Part shown: positions 12,348 through 22,133 of the stretch, piece after piece | Layout: each line of letters begins with the position of its first letter | How positions within the stretch are numbered: position 1 is the stretch's first letter | Assembly: GCF_001882345.1 (NCBI RefSeq) | Contig: NZ_MINL01000001.1 | Coordinates: forward strand, 1,274,352 to 1,338,351 | Source of the DNA: Halomonas sp. QHL1 | Lineage (GTDB): Bacteria > Pseudomonadota > Gammaproteobacteria > Pseudomonadales > Halomonadaceae | Reading direction: 5' to 3' | DNA: 64,000 bases | Notes under the pieces: model-generated | What the model was told of the DNA's origin: nothing | Databases searched by the model: none | What the model saw: only the letters and a program-made list of their open reading frames with translations | Translations under genes and position numbers: made by a program

Positions 12348-14045
12348 CTATGAGGCGGCCAGCAAACGGGCTTTACGTTCATCCTGCTGGGGGCGTGCTA
12401 TTGCTGATTCATCTTGGCTGAGCTGCTCCCATTCGGGATATGCAACGTCATTTTCATTGCCATGAAGTTGGCCTGCCTCAGCTACCTCCTCGGCAACACT
12501 AAATTGTCCGGCATATTCGCGCATCTGCAAGGCTTCTTGGGATAACACCTCCGCGCTCTGGGCCGCCTGATTGACTAAGCGCATGGTGTCTTGGGTGGTG
12601 GTATCGATTTGGATAACCGCCTGGTTGACCTCTTCAATACCTCGCCGCTGCTCCTCAGAAGCATGGGTGATTTGCGTCATCATCGTGTTCACATTACTGG
12701 CTGCTTGCATAATCGCCCGAGTATGTTCACCCGCTTGCTGGGACAGTACGCTACCTTGCTGGACACTTGCACTCGACGCTTCGATACGCGTCCGAATCTC
12801 GCTTGCGGCATTGGCACTGCGCGTTGCCAGGGCACGCACCTCATTGGCGACCACCGCAAATCCACGTCCGTGCTCACCGGCACGCGCCGCTTCAACCGAT
12901 GCATTGAGCGCTAATATATTGGTTTGGAAAGCAATGCTTTCAATCATGCGAATGATGCTTTGAATCTCTTCGGAGTGATCATTTATCGCTTCCATGGTGG
13001 CGATAAACTGGGTAATCACCTCATCACCCTGCTGCGCTTTATGGGACACATCCGCCGTGGACTGATTAACATGCGCTGCACTTTCAGCATTCTGATTCAC
13101 CGTAGCGGTTAGCTGTTCCAAGCTCGCCGCCATTTGCTGCAAGGCTGATACTTGAGTGTCGGTTTGGCTCGCCAAGAGCTGGTTCTGCTCGGTCATCTCC
13201 TGACTATTGCTATACACCTGCTGGCTGCTCGCATTGAGTCGATTAACCGTGGCCGTCAAAGAGTGCTGCATCTTATCCAGTTCACTAAATAGCTGACCAA
13301 TTTCATTTGATGAGTGCGCCGTTACCGGCGCTGACAAGTCACCTTTAGCAATGCGCTGGAAGTGCCCAGTGATCGTCTTCAATGGTCTGAGCACGTTTTT
13401 ACGCACGCCCCATACCACTACCGTAACTACCAACAGCGCGGCACCAAGCGCTGCAATCACACCCCAAAAAAGTAGTGAGGAGACCTGCTCAAAGCGCATA
13501 AGTAAGGCGTTACCCCGCTGAGCGGAAACGTCAAAAAAAGCCTCGGCACTTGCCACAAAGTGCTGGCTGCTATCATCCACTCGCGACTCACCCGAGAAAA
13601 AACCAGATACGTCGCGCTCTTCAAGCATCATCATTTGAAGGTTGAGATTATTGTTAACAAATGATTGAAAGTTTGACGCTAACTGATCAACAACCGCCTG
13701 CTGATCTTGATCAAAGTCGCTGGCTGTAAATTGATTGAAATGCTCAGATGCTTCATTAAGCAACCGCTGGGCTTCTTCTATCAGCGGGTCAGGTCGATCA
13801 AATGAAGGGGTACGAATTAACTCCGCCGCCCGACTCATCTGAATACGCGCACGCAATAGCTGGGAGTAGGCGCTATCAAGGTTACTAATTTGCGCCATGT
13901 CCCTTTCATGAAGTGACGTGAATGCATCACGACCAAAATGATTGGCGAATAGGCCCAGTGCGCCAATAACGACGACCAGGCCACTAAAGGCTACCAGCAC
14001 CAGCGTCCAGCTCGCCTTGACGCTTAAGTTATTAATCCATTTCAT
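12348..14045 (-). CDS. Methyl-accepting chemotaxis protein
   Basis: Inner-membrane chemoreceptor of 565 aa. TM1 is about 11-33, followed by a periplasmic helical bundle (35-188) rich in alpha-helical heptads that resembles the four-helix-bundle (Tar/Tsr) sensor type, then TM2 about 190-212, a HAMP domain (213-265) and a long cytoplasmic coiled coil. The signalling hairpin tip at 370-402 ([20 protein letters not shown] and the following [12 protein letters not shown]) is canonical and contacts CheA/CheW. The C-terminus ends LLAAS, so there is no NWETF-type CheR/CheB tether. The ligand is unknown. It is separated from the arsenic genes only by 23 nt but has no obvious functional link to them. 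Confidence 0.92.
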   Translation of the reverse strand: MKWINNLSVKASWTLVLVAFSGLVVVIGALGLFANHFGRDAFTSLHERDMAQISNLDSAYSQLLRARIQMSRAAELIRTPSFDRPDPLIEEAQRLLNEASEHFNQFTASDFDQDQQAVVDQLASNFQSFVNNNLNLQMMMLEERDVSGFFSGESRVDDSSQHFVASAEAFFDVSAQRGNALLMRFEQVSSLLFWGVIAALGAALLVVTVVVWGVRKNVLRPLKTITGHFQRIAKGDLSAPVTAHSSNEIGQLFSELDKMQHSLTATVNRLNASSQQVYSNSQEMTEQNQLLASQTDTQVSALQQMAASLEQLTATVNQNAESAAHVNQSTADVSHKAQQGDEVITQFIATMEAINDHSEEIQSIIRMIESIAFQTNILALNASVEAARAGEHGRGFAVVANEVRALATRSANAASEIRTRIEASSASVQQGSVLSQQAGEHTRAIMQAASNVNTMMTQITHASEEQRRGIEEVNQAVIQIDTTTQDTMRLVNQAAQSAEVLSQEALQMREYAGQFSVAEEVAEAGQLHGNENDVAYPEWEQLSQDESAIARPQQDERKARLLAAS

Positions 14046-14068
14046 CTCGACTCGCCCTTTCAGAAAGA

Positions 14069-14482
14069 TTAATCAGACTTGTGAAGGGGCAGCCACAGCT
14101 GCAGGCGCCGACGAATCTCTAATAGGGCCTGCTCATAAGCATCAGACTTGCCAATCAGACGCGGGTCTCGTATGTCCCAGAACAGCACTTCGCCCGCCTT
14201 ACCTTGCCAGTCGCGGCAGGCTTGCTGGGCCTTGTCACAGAGTATAATGACAAAATCGAAGGTCTCGCTTTCAAACTCATCCAGCGACTTACTGCGCAGG
14301 CCCTCAGTGGGAAGCCCGTGTTTGTGCAACACTTCAAGCGTCAATGCATGGGGTTCATCCGGCTCAGAACCGGCGCTGAACGCTTCAAAACGATCGTCTG
14401 CCAAATGGCGAAGCAGTGCCTCTCCCATCAGAGATCGAGCAGAGTTAGCATTGCAGAGGAACAACACGCGGCGCTTCGTCAT
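14069..14482 (-). CDS. arsC: Arsenate reductase, thioredoxin-coupled (LMW-PTPase fold)
   Basis: Reduces arsenate to arsenite for export. From the start at 14482 the protein has 137 aa and shows the P-loop CNANSARS with C10-X5-R16, the resolving cysteines C82 and C89, and the acid D106-P. These positions match the thioredoxin-dependent ArsC of the staphylococcal pI258 type. A longer frame begins at 14518 but the ATG at 14482 has a better-spaced AAGAGG site. It is divergent from arsH, with an ArsR-type dyad (14570-14589) in the shared 151-nt promoter region. Confidence 0.9.
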   Translation of the reverse strand: MTKRRVLFLCNANSARSLMGEALLRHLADDRFEAFSAGSEPDEPHALTLEVLHKHGLPTEGLRSKSLDEFESETFDFVIILCDKAQQACRDWQGKAGEVLFWDIRDPRLIGKSDAYEQALLEIRRRLQLWLPLHKSD

Positions 14483-14569
14483 AAATAAACAGCCTCTTAT
14501 GTAATTAGTGGCTGTCACTCTACGCCGGGTTCATGACGGCAATATTGCAAACATAAAGCAGCGCTAGAA

Positions 14570-14589
14570 ATATACGAAAAAACATATAT
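14570..14589. promoter_or_regulatory. ArsR-type dyad operator (arsC/arsH promoter)
   Basis: ATATACG-N6-CATATAT, an imperfect inverted repeat (6 of 7 positions) of the kind bound by ArsR/SmtB repressors. An identically spaced copy sits upstream of the gapdh-arsJ operon (21179-21198). It lies between the divergent arsC and arsH starts. Confidence 0.6.
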
Positions 14590-14633
14590 GATGGAGAGAT
14601 CGACTTAAAATGACTCGAAACGAGTAAACCGCG

Positions 14634-15371
14634 ATGGCCCCACTATCTGATTGCTCCAAGCTTAATGATTTGCCCAATATAGACGCTGAACTCTTTGAGC
14701 CGCCCAGCAGCGAGCGGCTGGGCATCCCACAACGTGCTCAACACGCGCCTAAAATATTGCTGCTATACGGCTCCTTGCGTGAGCGCTCATTCAGCCGTTT
14801 AGCGGTTGAGGAAGCCGCACGCTTGCTCAGTGCCATGGGCGCAGAAATACGAATCTTTGACCCCCGGGGGCTACCGTTACCGGATGCTGAAGATGCCAGC
14901 CACCCGAAAGTCGACGAGCTGCGCCAGTTGGCCCAGTGGGCCGAAGGGATGGTGTGGTGCTCGCCGGAACGCCACGGTGCCATGACCGGCATTATGAAAG
15001 CACAAATAGATTGGATACCGCTTGCGCTGGGTGGCGTGCGCCCCACTCAGGGCAAGACATTGGCAGTCATGCAGGTGTGCGGCGGTTCGCAGTCCTTCAA
15101 TACCGTCAATCAGCTACGTATCTTGGGGCGTTGGATGCGTATGCTGACGATTCCCAATCAGTCCTCGGTACCCAAAGCCTTTATGGAGTTTGATGATAAA
15201 GATCGGATGAAACCTTCACCGTTTTATGACCGGATCGTGGATGTCATGGAAGAGCTGGTGAAATTCACTCTACTGGTGCGTGATCGCAGTGACTTGCTGA
15301 CGGACCGTTATTCGGAGCGCAAAGAGAGCGCCGAAGAAGTCTCCAAGCGCGTTAACCAGCGCGCTATCTAA
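14634..15371 (+). CDS. arsH: Arsenical resistance flavoprotein ArsH
   Basis: NADPH-dependent FMN reductase of 245 aa in the ArsH family, which oxidises trivalent organoarsenicals. The flavodoxin-like fold shows the FMN phosphate loop [16 protein letters not shown] (about 46-61), and ArsH signatures such as [20 protein letters not shown] (about 108-127) and the [13 protein letters not shown] stretch. The first 35 residues form the usual ArsH N-terminal extension. No clear Shine-Dalgarno sequence precedes the ATG. It heads a plus-strand cluster with acr3 13 nt downstream. Confidence 0.92.
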   Translation: MAPLSDCSKLNDLPNIDAELFEPPSSERLGIPQRAQHAPKILLLYGSLRERSFSRLAVEEAARLLSAMGAEIRIFDPRGLPLPDAEDASHPKVDELRQLAQWAEGMVWCSPERHGAMTGIMKAQIDWIPLALGGVRPTQGKTLAVMQVCGGSQSFNTVNQLRILGRWMRMLTIPNQSSVPKAFMEFDDKDRMKPSPFYDRIVDVMEELVKFTLLVRDRSDLLTDRYSERKESAEEVSKRVNQRAI

Positions 15372-15384
15372 TCAGGAGTTTCAT

Positions 15385-16461
15385 ATGTCAGCACTGCAAG
15401 ATAATGCATCACCCTCTACCGCCGAAGGCATGGGCGTGTTTGAGCGCTACCTCACGCTATGGGTAGCACTCGCCATTGTGGTGGGCATCTTGGTAGGGCA
15501 ATTTATCCCAGCGGTACCGGAAACGCTTTCACGTTTTGAAGTGGCGCAGGTGTCGATTCCGGTAGCGGTACTCATCTGGGCAATGATATTTCCCATGATG
15601 GCGCAAATTGATTTCACTTCGATTCTGGGCGTGCGTCGTCAGCCCAAAGGTTTGATCATCACTACATCAGTGAACTGGTTGATTAAACCCTTCACTATGT
15701 TCGCCATCTCCTGGCTATTTCTGATGGTAATCTTTCGGCCGTTTATTCCCGCCGAGTTAGCCAGTCAGTATCTAGCGGGGGCGATTCTGCTGGGCGCCGC
15801 GCCGTGTACCGCCATGGTGTTCGTGTGGAGCTACCTGACCCGCGGCGATGCCGCCTACACCCTGGTGCAAGTGGCGCTCAACGACCTGATCATGCTGTTT
15901 GCCTTTGCCCCCATTGTGGTCTTCCTACTGGGTATCTCCAATATCCAGGTGCCCTGGGACACCGTCGCCCTGTCAGTGGTGCTGTATATTGTGATTCCCC
16001 TGGCAGCGGGTTATATCACGCGGCAAAGCTTGATTAAAAAGCGCGGCGCCGAGTGGTACGACAACGTGTTTATGAAGCGCGTTGGGCCGATTACCCCCAT
16101 CGGCTTGATCATTACCCTGGTGCTGTTGTTCGCCTTCCAGGGCGAAGTCATTCTCAATAATCCGCTGCATATCGTATTGATCGCGATCCCGCTGATTATT
16201 CAGACGTTCCTGATCTTCTTTATTGCCTATGGCTGGGCTAAAGCCTGGCGGTTACCGCATAACATTGCCGCACCGGGGGCAATGATCGGCGCCAGCAACT
16301 TCTTTGAACTGGCGGTGGCAGCGGCTATCGCGCTATTTGGCTTACAGTCGGGCGCTGCGCTAGCCACGGTCGTTGGCGTATTGGTTGAAGTGCCACTGAT
16401 GCTGGCGTTGGTGAGAATTGCCAATAAAACCCGCCATCATTTTCCGGCTGAAGCTTATTAA
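15385..16461 (+). CDS. acr3: Arsenite efflux transporter, ACR3 family
   Basis: Inner-membrane As(III) extruder of 358 aa with about ten membrane helices. The ACR3 hallmark GAAPCTAMVFVWSYLTRGDA (138-157) contains the conserved cysteine C141 that binds arsenite, and the later GASNFFELAVAAAIALFG stretch has the conserved glutamate. An AGGAG site lies before the ATG. It sits between arsH and an FMN reductase in one operon and would export the arsenite made by ArsC. The ACR3 type is distinct from the ArsB family, despite the frequent use of the arsB name for both. Confidence 0.93.
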   Translation: MSALQDNASPSTAEGMGVFERYLTLWVALAIVVGILVGQFIPAVPETLSRFEVAQVSIPVAVLIWAMIFPMMAQIDFTSILGVRRQPKGLIITTSVNWLIKPFTMFAISWLFLMVIFRPFIPAELASQYLAGAILLGAAPCTAMVFVWSYLTRGDAAYTLVQVALNDLIMLFAFAPIVVFLLGISNIQVPWDTVALSVVLYIVIPLAAGYITRQSLIKKRGAEWYDNVFMKRVGPITPIGLIITLVLLFAFQGEVILNNPLHIVLIAIPLIIQTFLIFFIAYGWAKAWRLPHNIAAPGAMIGASNFFELAVAAAIALFGLQSGAALATVVGVLVEVPLMLALVRIANKTRHHFPAEAY

Positions 16462-16476
16462 TCGGGAGTAAGCGCT

Positions 16477-17145
16477 ATGGCACACTATTTGGTATTTCTG
16501 GGTTCAACCCGCACCACTACGCCGCCCTCACCCGCCCGGCTTGGCGAGCGGGTGGCCAAAGCCTGCGAACGCTTGCTCACCTCACTCCCCAATACAACGG
16601 CGGAGATTATTGATCCGTTAGCACTAAAGTTAAGCGATCCGTTTAAGCCACATTTTGCTTACCCTAAAGCTGATGCGCCCGATGATTTAGCGCAGCTTGC
16701 AGACAAAATTGCTCACGCCGATGGCTATGTGATGGTCAGCCCTGAATACAACCACTCCATGAGCCCGGCGCTTAGCCATTTGCTTAATCACTTTGGGGCT
16801 TCGCTGTTTGCGTTTAAGCCCAGCGCCATCGTGACCTATTCTATGGGTCAGTGGGGCGGCGTGCGTGCTGCCGTTGCTATGCGGGCTTTTCTCTCCGAGC
16901 TTGGCTGCCTGCCGGTGTCGGCAATGATACATATACCTAAAGCACAGGAGGCGCTAAACGAGGACGGGCAGTTTGGGCAGGAAAAGGAACGTTGGGAAAG
17001 CTATTTCGGCCGAACATTTGGCCAATTAATGTGGTGGGCAGAAGCAGCCTCTAACTACAAAAGCCAAATAGACCCAACGAAGCTATCGCCCGCCTTTAAA
17101 ACCGCGCCCTCTCAACGTAACGCACCCGGCAGTGAAAGTGGCTAA
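16477..17145 (+). CDS. NADPH-dependent FMN reductase-like protein of the ars operon
   Basis: Flavodoxin-like oxidoreductase of 222 aa, distinct from the ArsH gene in the same operon. It has an N-terminal GSTRTTTPPSPARLGERVAK loop for FMN phosphate and the family motif SPEYNHSMSPALSHLLNHF (about 88-106). It follows acr3 by 15 nt, so it is co-transcribed. The C-terminal 40 residues are polar and probably loose. NADPH-FMN reductases of this type often travel with arsenic genes, but the substrate is not established; it may reduce quinones or an arsenical. Confidence 0.8.
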   Translation: MAHYLVFLGSTRTTTPPSPARLGERVAKACERLLTSLPNTTAEIIDPLALKLSDPFKPHFAYPKADAPDDLAQLADKIAHADGYVMVSPEYNHSMSPALSHLLNHFGASLFAFKPSAIVTYSMGQWGGVRAAVAMRAFLSELGCLPVSAMIHIPKAQEALNEDGQFGQEKERWESYFGRTFGQLMWWAEAASNYKSQIDPTKLSPAFKTAPSQRNAPGSESG

Positions 17146-17182
17146 ATCACTCATGAGGTCACCATGCCTGTCACTATTATTG

Positions 17183-17365
17183 AGCGATGATCAGCTTATC
17201 GACGCCATGATGGCTCACCCTATTTTGATTAACCGTCCCATTGTGGTCACAAATAAGGGCGCCCGGCCTTGCCGACCTTCAGAACAGGTATTAGACCTTT
17301 TGGAGCAGCCCGTGCACCACTTCACCAAAGAAGACGGTGAAACCGTTTGCTATCCAGCACGTTAA
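17183..17365 (+). pseudogene. arsC: C-terminal remnant of glutaredoxin-type arsenate reductase
   Basis: About 60 codons match the C-terminal part of the 140-aa glutaredoxin-dependent ArsC: DDQLIDAMMAHPILINRPIV, then RPCRPSEQVLDLL and HFTKEDGETV. The first 75-80 residues are absent, including the catalytic cysteine and one of the arginines, so the product cannot reduce arsenate by itself. A frame from 17132 is open and overlaps the upstream gene, so a 77-aa peptide might still be made. It is a decayed second arsC, of a different evolutionary type from the intact arsC at 14069-14482. Confidence 0.75.
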
Positions 17366-17397
17366 TGGCATAACCGCGCCACGATATGGGAAGAGCG

Positions 17398-17706
17398 ATG
17401 GATAAGGTGATTGATATAAACAGCATCGCATTAGACTTCATCAAGCAACAAGGCGGGGTCGTCACCATCCGTCTTTCCCCTAGGCATGGCTGCTGTGGCG
17501 GCCTTGCCAACGTTGCTGTTGCTGAGGCAAACACACCTGCAGACCCTTCGCGTTACCAACGCCATCGCTATCAAAATATAACGCTGTTCATTGACCCGAC
17601 GCTGGCAGGCCAAGGACTAAGTGTCAACGTCGAGGGATGGTGGAAGCTTCGCCACCTTTATGTGGATGGCTCACTCCTGCAACCGGGGCACACGAATACA
17701 AAGTAG
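17398..17706 (+). CDS. Small CC-motif protein (possible HesB-like family)
   Basis: 102 aa from the ATG at 17398, which has a GGAAG site just upstream; an alternative ATG is at 17386. The central RHGCCGGLANV segment has a double cysteine, and the fold pattern (beta-rich, VTIRLSP.., LSVNVEGWW..) recalls the HesB-like proteins annotated as CC/Se-motif (seleno)proteins that occur in arsenic and metal islands. Function is not known; a thiol-based role with arsenic or a metal is an inference from place and motif. Its 3' end overlaps the 3' end of the convergent MFS gene by 36 nt. Confidence 0.65.
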   Translation: MDKVIDINSIALDFIKQQGGVVTIRLSPRHGCCGGLANVAVAEANTPADPSRYQRHRYQNITLFIDPTLAGQGLSVNVEGWWKLRHLYVDGSLLQPGHTNTK

Positions 17707-18834
17707 CGCTAAACATGCCGCCAGCATCAAAACAGTGGTCAGCCACAGCGCCCCAGCGCCATTTTGCTCTATCAATAAGCCAAACAGCAGCGGGGCAAAG
17801 GCTTGCGCTACCCTCGCCGGCGCAATAATTAACCCCTGGCGTTGCCCAAACCCTTTCGGGCCAAATAAAGCGAGAGGTAGCGTGCCAGACGCAATCGTCA
17901 TCATGCCATTGCCCGCACCATGCAGCAATGCAAACCCTGCGGCGGGCATACCCACGGTTGCTAAAAGTGCCGCACCTAAGGGGTGGAGCGTTGTGGCCAC
18001 GCGCGCGGCTACAAGCGGATGCAAGTGACGCAGCAGCACAAATTCACCTAACCGAGCCGCCACTTGCGCGGGTCCAACCAGCGCGGCGGCGGCAACGGCG
18101 ACTGAAAGTGATACGCCGGTTTCCTGCAAAAGCCGGGGCAGATGAGCGGCCATCGCCGTTGAGACAAACCAGCCCGCGGCAAACACATAGGCTAAAAGGA
18201 CCATCGCCAGACGGGGCCGCTCAGGCGATGGGGCAGATGCTTCTTCATTTGAGTGGTTTACGCTATCACCGGCTTTAGGCAAACGAGCATTAAGCGGCAG
18301 GCCTATCACTATATGCAGAATGGCCCAGGCACCACAGGCGACCCGCCACCCAAATTCATTTTCCAACAAAGCTGTCAGCGGCCAACCGATAGTGCTGGCA
18401 AACCCGGCTAATAGTGTGACACCGGTGATGGAAGCGCGGGCGCTGCGTCCTAGTAACCGCCCTAAAGTGGCAAAGGCGGCGTCGTATAACCCCATCGCCA
18501 TGCCTACGCCGGTAATCAGCCAGGCGAGCATTAAGCTGAACACACCCTGGGACAGCGCCATAATGACCAAGCCAATCGCCAAAACAGCGTTCGAGGCCAT
18601 CAGAACGCCTCGCCCGCCTTGGTGGTCAATCAAATGCCCAACGCTGGGCCCTAGCGTAGCGGTTAACAGCAAGGCGGCAGAGAACGCCGCAAACACCCAG
18701 CTTGGCGACATCCCCAGCTCGCGGGCCATGGGCACTGCAAGGATAGCGGGCAAGTAGTAACTGGATGCCCAGGCGAGAGTTTGCGCACTGCCTAAAGTGA
18801 GCGTTAAACCCAGCCTGGGCGAAGAGAGGATCAT
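17671..18834 (-). CDS. MFS transporter of the ars island (ArsK-like candidate)
   Basis: Major facilitator of 387 aa with 12 predicted membrane helices and a polar central loop (about 190-212, SVNHSNEEASAPSPERPR). It is translationally coupled to arsJ: its ATG overlaps the arsJ stop (18831-18834), so it is the last gene of gapdh-arsJ-mfs. The opening LTLGSAQTLAWASSYYLPA resembles the MFS As(III) exporters named ArsK, but I cannot confirm this without a search. If correct, it is a second arsenite/antimonite efflux route beside Acr3. Other substrates are possible. Confidence 0.65.
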   Translation of the reverse strand: MILSSPRLGLTLTLGSAQTLAWASSYYLPAILAVPMARELGMSPSWVFAAFSAALLLTATLGPSVGHLIDHQGGRGVLMASNAVLAIGLVIMALSQGVFSLMLAWLITGVGMAMGLYDAAFATLGRLLGRSARASITGVTLLAGFASTIGWPLTALLENEFGWRVACGAWAILHIVIGLPLNARLPKAGDSVNHSNEEASAPSPERPRLAMVLLAYVFAAGWFVSTAMAAHLPRLLQETGVSLSVAVAAAALVGPAQVAARLGEFVLLRHLHPLVAARVATTLHPLGAALLATVGMPAAGFALLHGAGNGMMTIASGTLPLALFGPKGFGQRQGLIIAPARVAQAFAPLLFGLLIEQNGAGALWLTTVLMLAACLALLCIRVPRLQE

Positions 18835-20066
18835 GCGACCTGTTTAGGCAGCGCCAGCGCCATTAAAGCGCTAGAAGCCACTAAGGCAGCCGACACCCAC
18901 AGACAGGCGCTCAGCCCGTAAGCCATATACAGCCAGCCTGACAGTAGCGTGCCCACTAAACGCCCCATGGCATTGGCCATGTAATAAAAGCCAACATCCA
19001 TAGAGACGCCGTCGGCGCGGGCATAATGCACGATCAAATAGCTGTGCCAGCTGGAGTTAATCGCAAACAGCACCCCAAAAGCGAGCAGCCCGACGACTAA
19101 CCAGCCAACCTGCGCCAAGGGCAGCATCGCCAACAGAATCGCCAGCACTGCCAGCGCCGCGGCCCAGCCAGCGGTAAGCGCCCGCGCATCGCCTTTGATC
19201 AGCCGGGTTAACTTTGGCGCCTGGGTTTGCACCCCGCCGTAGCCAATAACCCATACCGCCAGCAGCCCACCCACGGTCCAGTGAGTCCAGCCATGCTGAT
19301 CGTATAAGAACACCGGAAGTGCCACTACAAACCACACATCCCGCGCCGAAAACAGGCAAAAACGCGCCGCAGAGAGCACGTTAATCGCACGTGATTTTGA
19401 GAAGATTTCGGAGAATTTGGGCTTCACTTTCTGGCGGCCCAAATCCGCCTTGAGCCGCAGTAGTGAAAGCAGCAACACGCCGCCCAGCATCACTGCCATC
19501 ACCAATACGGCCGCCTGGAAGCCAATCAATGTTAGCAGCACGCCGCCGACAAAAAAGCCCAGCCCTTTTAGCGCGTTTTTAGAGCCGGTTAGCATGGCTA
19601 CCCAGCGGTAGAGCGAGCTATTGGCGTTGGCACTCTCTTTGGGCACCAGCACCTTAACGGCGCTTTTAGCACTCATTTTATTGAGGTCTTTGGCAATCCC
19701 CGAAATCGCTTGCGCGGCCATGACCCAAGCGACAGTCAGCAGGCTAGCGGGAACCATCAGCATGGCGAGGGCAATAATTTGCAGCCCAAGCCCCACGTTC
19801 ATGGTGCGATTGAGCCCCAGCCGTGCACCCAACCAGCCGCCTATCAGGTTAGTCACCACGCCAAAGGCTTCGTAAAACAGAAACAGCATGGCGATTTGTA
19901 ACGGCGAGTAGCCCAGCTGGTGGAAGTGCATAACCACCAGCATGCGCAGCGCGCCGTCGGTGACCGTGAACGCCCAGTAGTTGCCGGTAATCAGTATGTA
20001 TTGGCGCACCTCGAAAGGTAGCGCCTTTACCCGTGTAAACATTTTCAACAACGGCGAATCAGCCAC
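18831..20066 (-). CDS. arsJ: Organoarsenical efflux MFS permease ArsJ
   Basis: MFS permease of 411 aa with 12 predicted helices. It follows a glyceraldehyde-3-phosphate dehydrogenase gene with an 8-nt overlap, the diagnostic gapdh-arsJ pairing. ArsJ exports 1-arseno-3-phosphoglycerate, formed when GAPDH uses arsenate in place of phosphate; the ester breaks down outside the cell, giving net arsenate resistance. Recognisable segments are [20 protein letters not shown] near the N-terminus and [19 protein letters not shown] in the cytoplasmic region (about 142-160). It is followed by the coupled MFS gene. Confidence 0.92.
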   Translation of the reverse strand: MADSPLLKMFTRVKALPFEVRQYILITGNYWAFTVTDGALRMLVVMHFHQLGYSPLQIAMLFLFYEAFGVVTNLIGGWLGARLGLNRTMNVGLGLQIIALAMLMVPASLLTVAWVMAAQAISGIAKDLNKMSAKSAVKVLVPKESANANSSLYRWVAMLTGSKNALKGLGFFVGGVLLTLIGFQAAVLVMAVMLGGVLLLSLLRLKADLGRQKVKPKFSEIFSKSRAINVLSAARFCLFSARDVWFVVALPVFLYDQHGWTHWTVGGLLAVWVIGYGGVQTQAPKLTRLIKGDARALTAGWAAALAVLAILLAMLPLAQVGWLVVGLLAFGVLFAINSSWHSYLIVHYARADGVSMDVGFYYMANAMGRLVGTLLSGWLYMAYGLSACLWVSAALVASSALMALALPKQVA

Positions 20067-21105
20067 GGCTCACCTGCTCACCGCCTATCTGCCCGCTACC
20101 TACCATCAAGGCCAACTCGGCCGTGCGGTTGGCATAGCCCCACTCGTTGTCGTACCAGGCGAAGAGCTTTAGCTGGGTGCCGTTAATCACCATGGTGGAG
20201 AGCGCATCAATAATCGAGCTGCGCGGGTCAGTGCGGTAATCGATTGACACCAGCGGGCGCTCTTCATAGCCCAAGATACCGGCAAGCTCGCCATCGGCAG
20301 CGGCTTTTAGCGCCTGATTAACCTCCTCGACACTCACTTCCCGCTCAAGCTCGAACACCATATCAGTGAGCGAAGCATTAGCCAGCGGCACACGAATCGC
20401 ATGGCCATTAAGCTTGCCTTCTAGCTCTGGGAAAATCGCGGTGATGGCTTTGGCCGAACCGGTAGTGGTGGGAATCAAGCTCATACCGCAAGCCCGGGCA
20501 CGGCGCAGGTCTTTGTGCGGGGCATCAAGAATGGTTTGGGTATTGGTGATGTCGTGTACTGTGGTCATCGAGCCATGGCGAATACCGAAGGTTTCCTGAA
20601 TGATTTTGACTACCGGTGCCAGGCAGTTAGTGGTGCAACTGGCAGCGGTGACAATCTTATGTTGAGCAGGATCGTAAAGATGGTCGTTCACCCCCACCAC
20701 TACATTAAGTACGCTCGACTCTTTCATTGGCGCGCTCACCACGATACGACCAACGCCTTGATCAAGATATGCCTGGAGCTGATCAGTGGTTTTCATGACG
20801 CCCGAGCACTCAATCACAATATCGCAGTTCGACCAGTCACTATCGGCAATTGCCTTATTGGCGCTAAAGGCGAAAGAGTTACCGTCGATAACAATAGCGT
20901 CATCCGTTGCCGAGATGCCCTTCCCTGGTGCCCAGTGCCCGTGTACCGAATCAAACTCCAGCAGGTGGGCAAAAGTAGCCGCATCGCCACCGGGGTCATT
21001 GATACGCATCAGTTCAACGTCACCCGCTGCCACCTTTGCCCACAAACTGCGCAGTGCCAAGCGCCCAATACGTCCAAAACCGTTGATACCGATACGTAAT
21101 GCCAC
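20059..21105 (-). CDS. ArsJ-associated glyceraldehyde-3-phosphate dehydrogenase
   Basis: GAPDH of 348 aa. NAD-binding [15 protein letters not shown] is at 6-20, the catalytic cysteine is C157 in SCTTNC, and the helper histidine is H184 in TTVHDITN. All residues for catalysis are present. Its place directly before arsJ marks it as the dedicated arsenate-dependent GAPDH that forms 1-arseno-3-phosphoglycerate, rather than the housekeeping enzyme. The upstream region has an ArsR-type dyad (21179-21198), so the operon is likely arsenic-induced. Confidence 0.92.
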   Translation of the reverse strand: MALRIGINGFGRIGRLALRSLWAKVAAGDVELMRINDPGGDAATFAHLLEFDSVHGHWAPGKGISATDDAIVIDGNSFAFSANKAIADSDWSNCDIVIECSGVMKTTDQLQAYLDQGVGRIVVSAPMKESSVLNVVVGVNDHLYDPAQHKIVTAASCTTNCLAPVVKIIQETFGIRHGSMTTVHDITNTQTILDAPHKDLRRARACGMSLIPTTTGSAKAITAIFPELEGKLNGHAIRVPLANASLTDMVFELEREVSVEEVNQALKAAADGELAGILGYEERPLVSIDYRTDPRSSIIDALSTMVINGTQLKLFAWYDNEWGYANRTAELALMVGSGQIGGEQVSRG

Positions 21106-21178
21106 GGGAGCCTCCTAAGCTTGCGGTTTTTCAAAGCTATATGTTTGCAAACTACCTGTTTAAAAAAGCATAACGACT

Positions 21179-21198
21179 ATATACGTTAAAGCATATAT
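21179..21198. promoter_or_regulatory. ArsR-type dyad operator (gapdh-arsJ promoter)
   Basis: ATATACG-N6-CATATAT, about 75 nt upstream of the gapdh start. Both arms and the spacing are identical to the dyad between arsC and arsH at 14570-14589. The rest of the intergenic region is AT-rich. Confidence 0.6.
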
Positions 21199-21223
21199 AA
21201 ATGCTGAAAAAAAGGTTCATAAA

Positions 21224-21258
21224 TGAACAAGCCCACCGATTGACGATGGGCCTGCTTG
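21224..21258 (-). terminator. Terminator of the pst operon
   Basis: Stem GCCCACCGA / TCGATGGGC-like (loop TTGA) 12-45 nt past the pstB stop, followed on the minus strand by T-rich sequence after a short gap. The U-run is less tight than in the other terminators here. Confidence 0.6.
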
Positions 21259-21269
21259 GTAAGCGTTAA

Positions 21270-22109
21270 TTAACCATAACGACCAGAGATATAGTCTTCG
21301 GTCTTCTTCTGCGCCGGGGTCGAGAACATCACTTTGGTGTCGTTGTACTCAATAATTTCCCCCAGGTGGAAGAACGCGGTGTAGTCCGCCACACGTGCTG
21401 CCTGCTGCATATTGTGCGTCACGGTGATGATGGTGAACTGCTCTTTCAGTTTGTCCATCAAATCTTCGATGGTGGCGGTCGAAATGGGGTCAAGCGCTGA
21501 GGTTGGCTCATCCATCAGGATTACATCGGGCTGTACCGCAATAGCACGGGCAATACACAGCCGCTGCTGCTGACCACCAGAGAGAGAGGTACCTGGTTCC
21601 TGCAGCTTGTCTTTCACTTCGTTCCACAGACCGGCGCTACGCAATGCCTTTTCAACCAGCTCATCCTGCTCTGCTTTACGACTGACCAAATCGTGCATAC
21701 GTGGTGCGTAGGCGACATTTTCATAGATCGACTTAGGAAAGGGGTTCGGCTTTTGGAATACCATGCCCACCCGACGACGCAGCGCCACTTCATCCATTTT
21801 CGGCGCATTAACGTCTAGCCCGTCCATCTCGACCAGCCCTTCGGTACGTACACTGGGAATCAAGTCATTCATACGATTCAAGCAGCGTAAGAAAGTCGAT
21901 TTACCACAACCGGAAGGGCCAATTAACGCCGTCACATTTTTCTGGAACAGGTCAATATTAAGGTTATTCAACGCTTGGTTTTTGCCATACCACAGATTCA
22001 AATCACGAACCCGGATACTCAAATCATGGCAGGCCTGATCGTTACGCGTGTAGGGCTGCCCAACCGCAGGTGCATGCTGGTCGTTCATTACAGGTGCTCG
22101 GCTATTCAT
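21270..22109 (-). CDS. pstB: Phosphate ABC transporter ATP-binding protein PstB
   Basis: Cytoplasmic ATPase of the high-affinity phosphate importer, 279 aa from the ATG at 22109 (an AGAGGA site is 7 nt upstream; an ATG two codons earlier is too close to it). Walker [10 protein letters not shown], the PstB-typical [13 protein letters not shown], the Q-loop [17 protein letters not shown], the signature [15 protein letters not shown] and Walker [14 protein letters not shown] are all intact. The first 30 residues are a polar extension ([16 protein letters not shown]) not seen in E. coli PstB. Last gene of pstS-C-A-B. No phoU follows in this window. Confidence 0.95.
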   Translation of the reverse strand: MNSRAPVMNDQHAPAVGQPYTRNDQACHDLSIRVRDLNLWYGKNQALNNLNIDLFQKNVTALIGPSGCGKSTFLRCLNRMNDLIPSVRTEGLVEMDGLDVNAPKMDEVALRRRVGMVFQKPNPFPKSIYENVAYAPRMHDLVSRKAEQDELVEKALRSAGLWNEVKDKLQEPGTSLSGGQQQRLCIARAIAVQPDVILMDEPTSALDPISTATIEDLMDKLKEQFTIITVTHNMQQAARVADYTAFFHLGEIIEYNDTKVMFSTPAQKKTEDYISGRYG

Positions 22110-22133
22110 AGTCATGTCCTCTATCGCGCTGGC

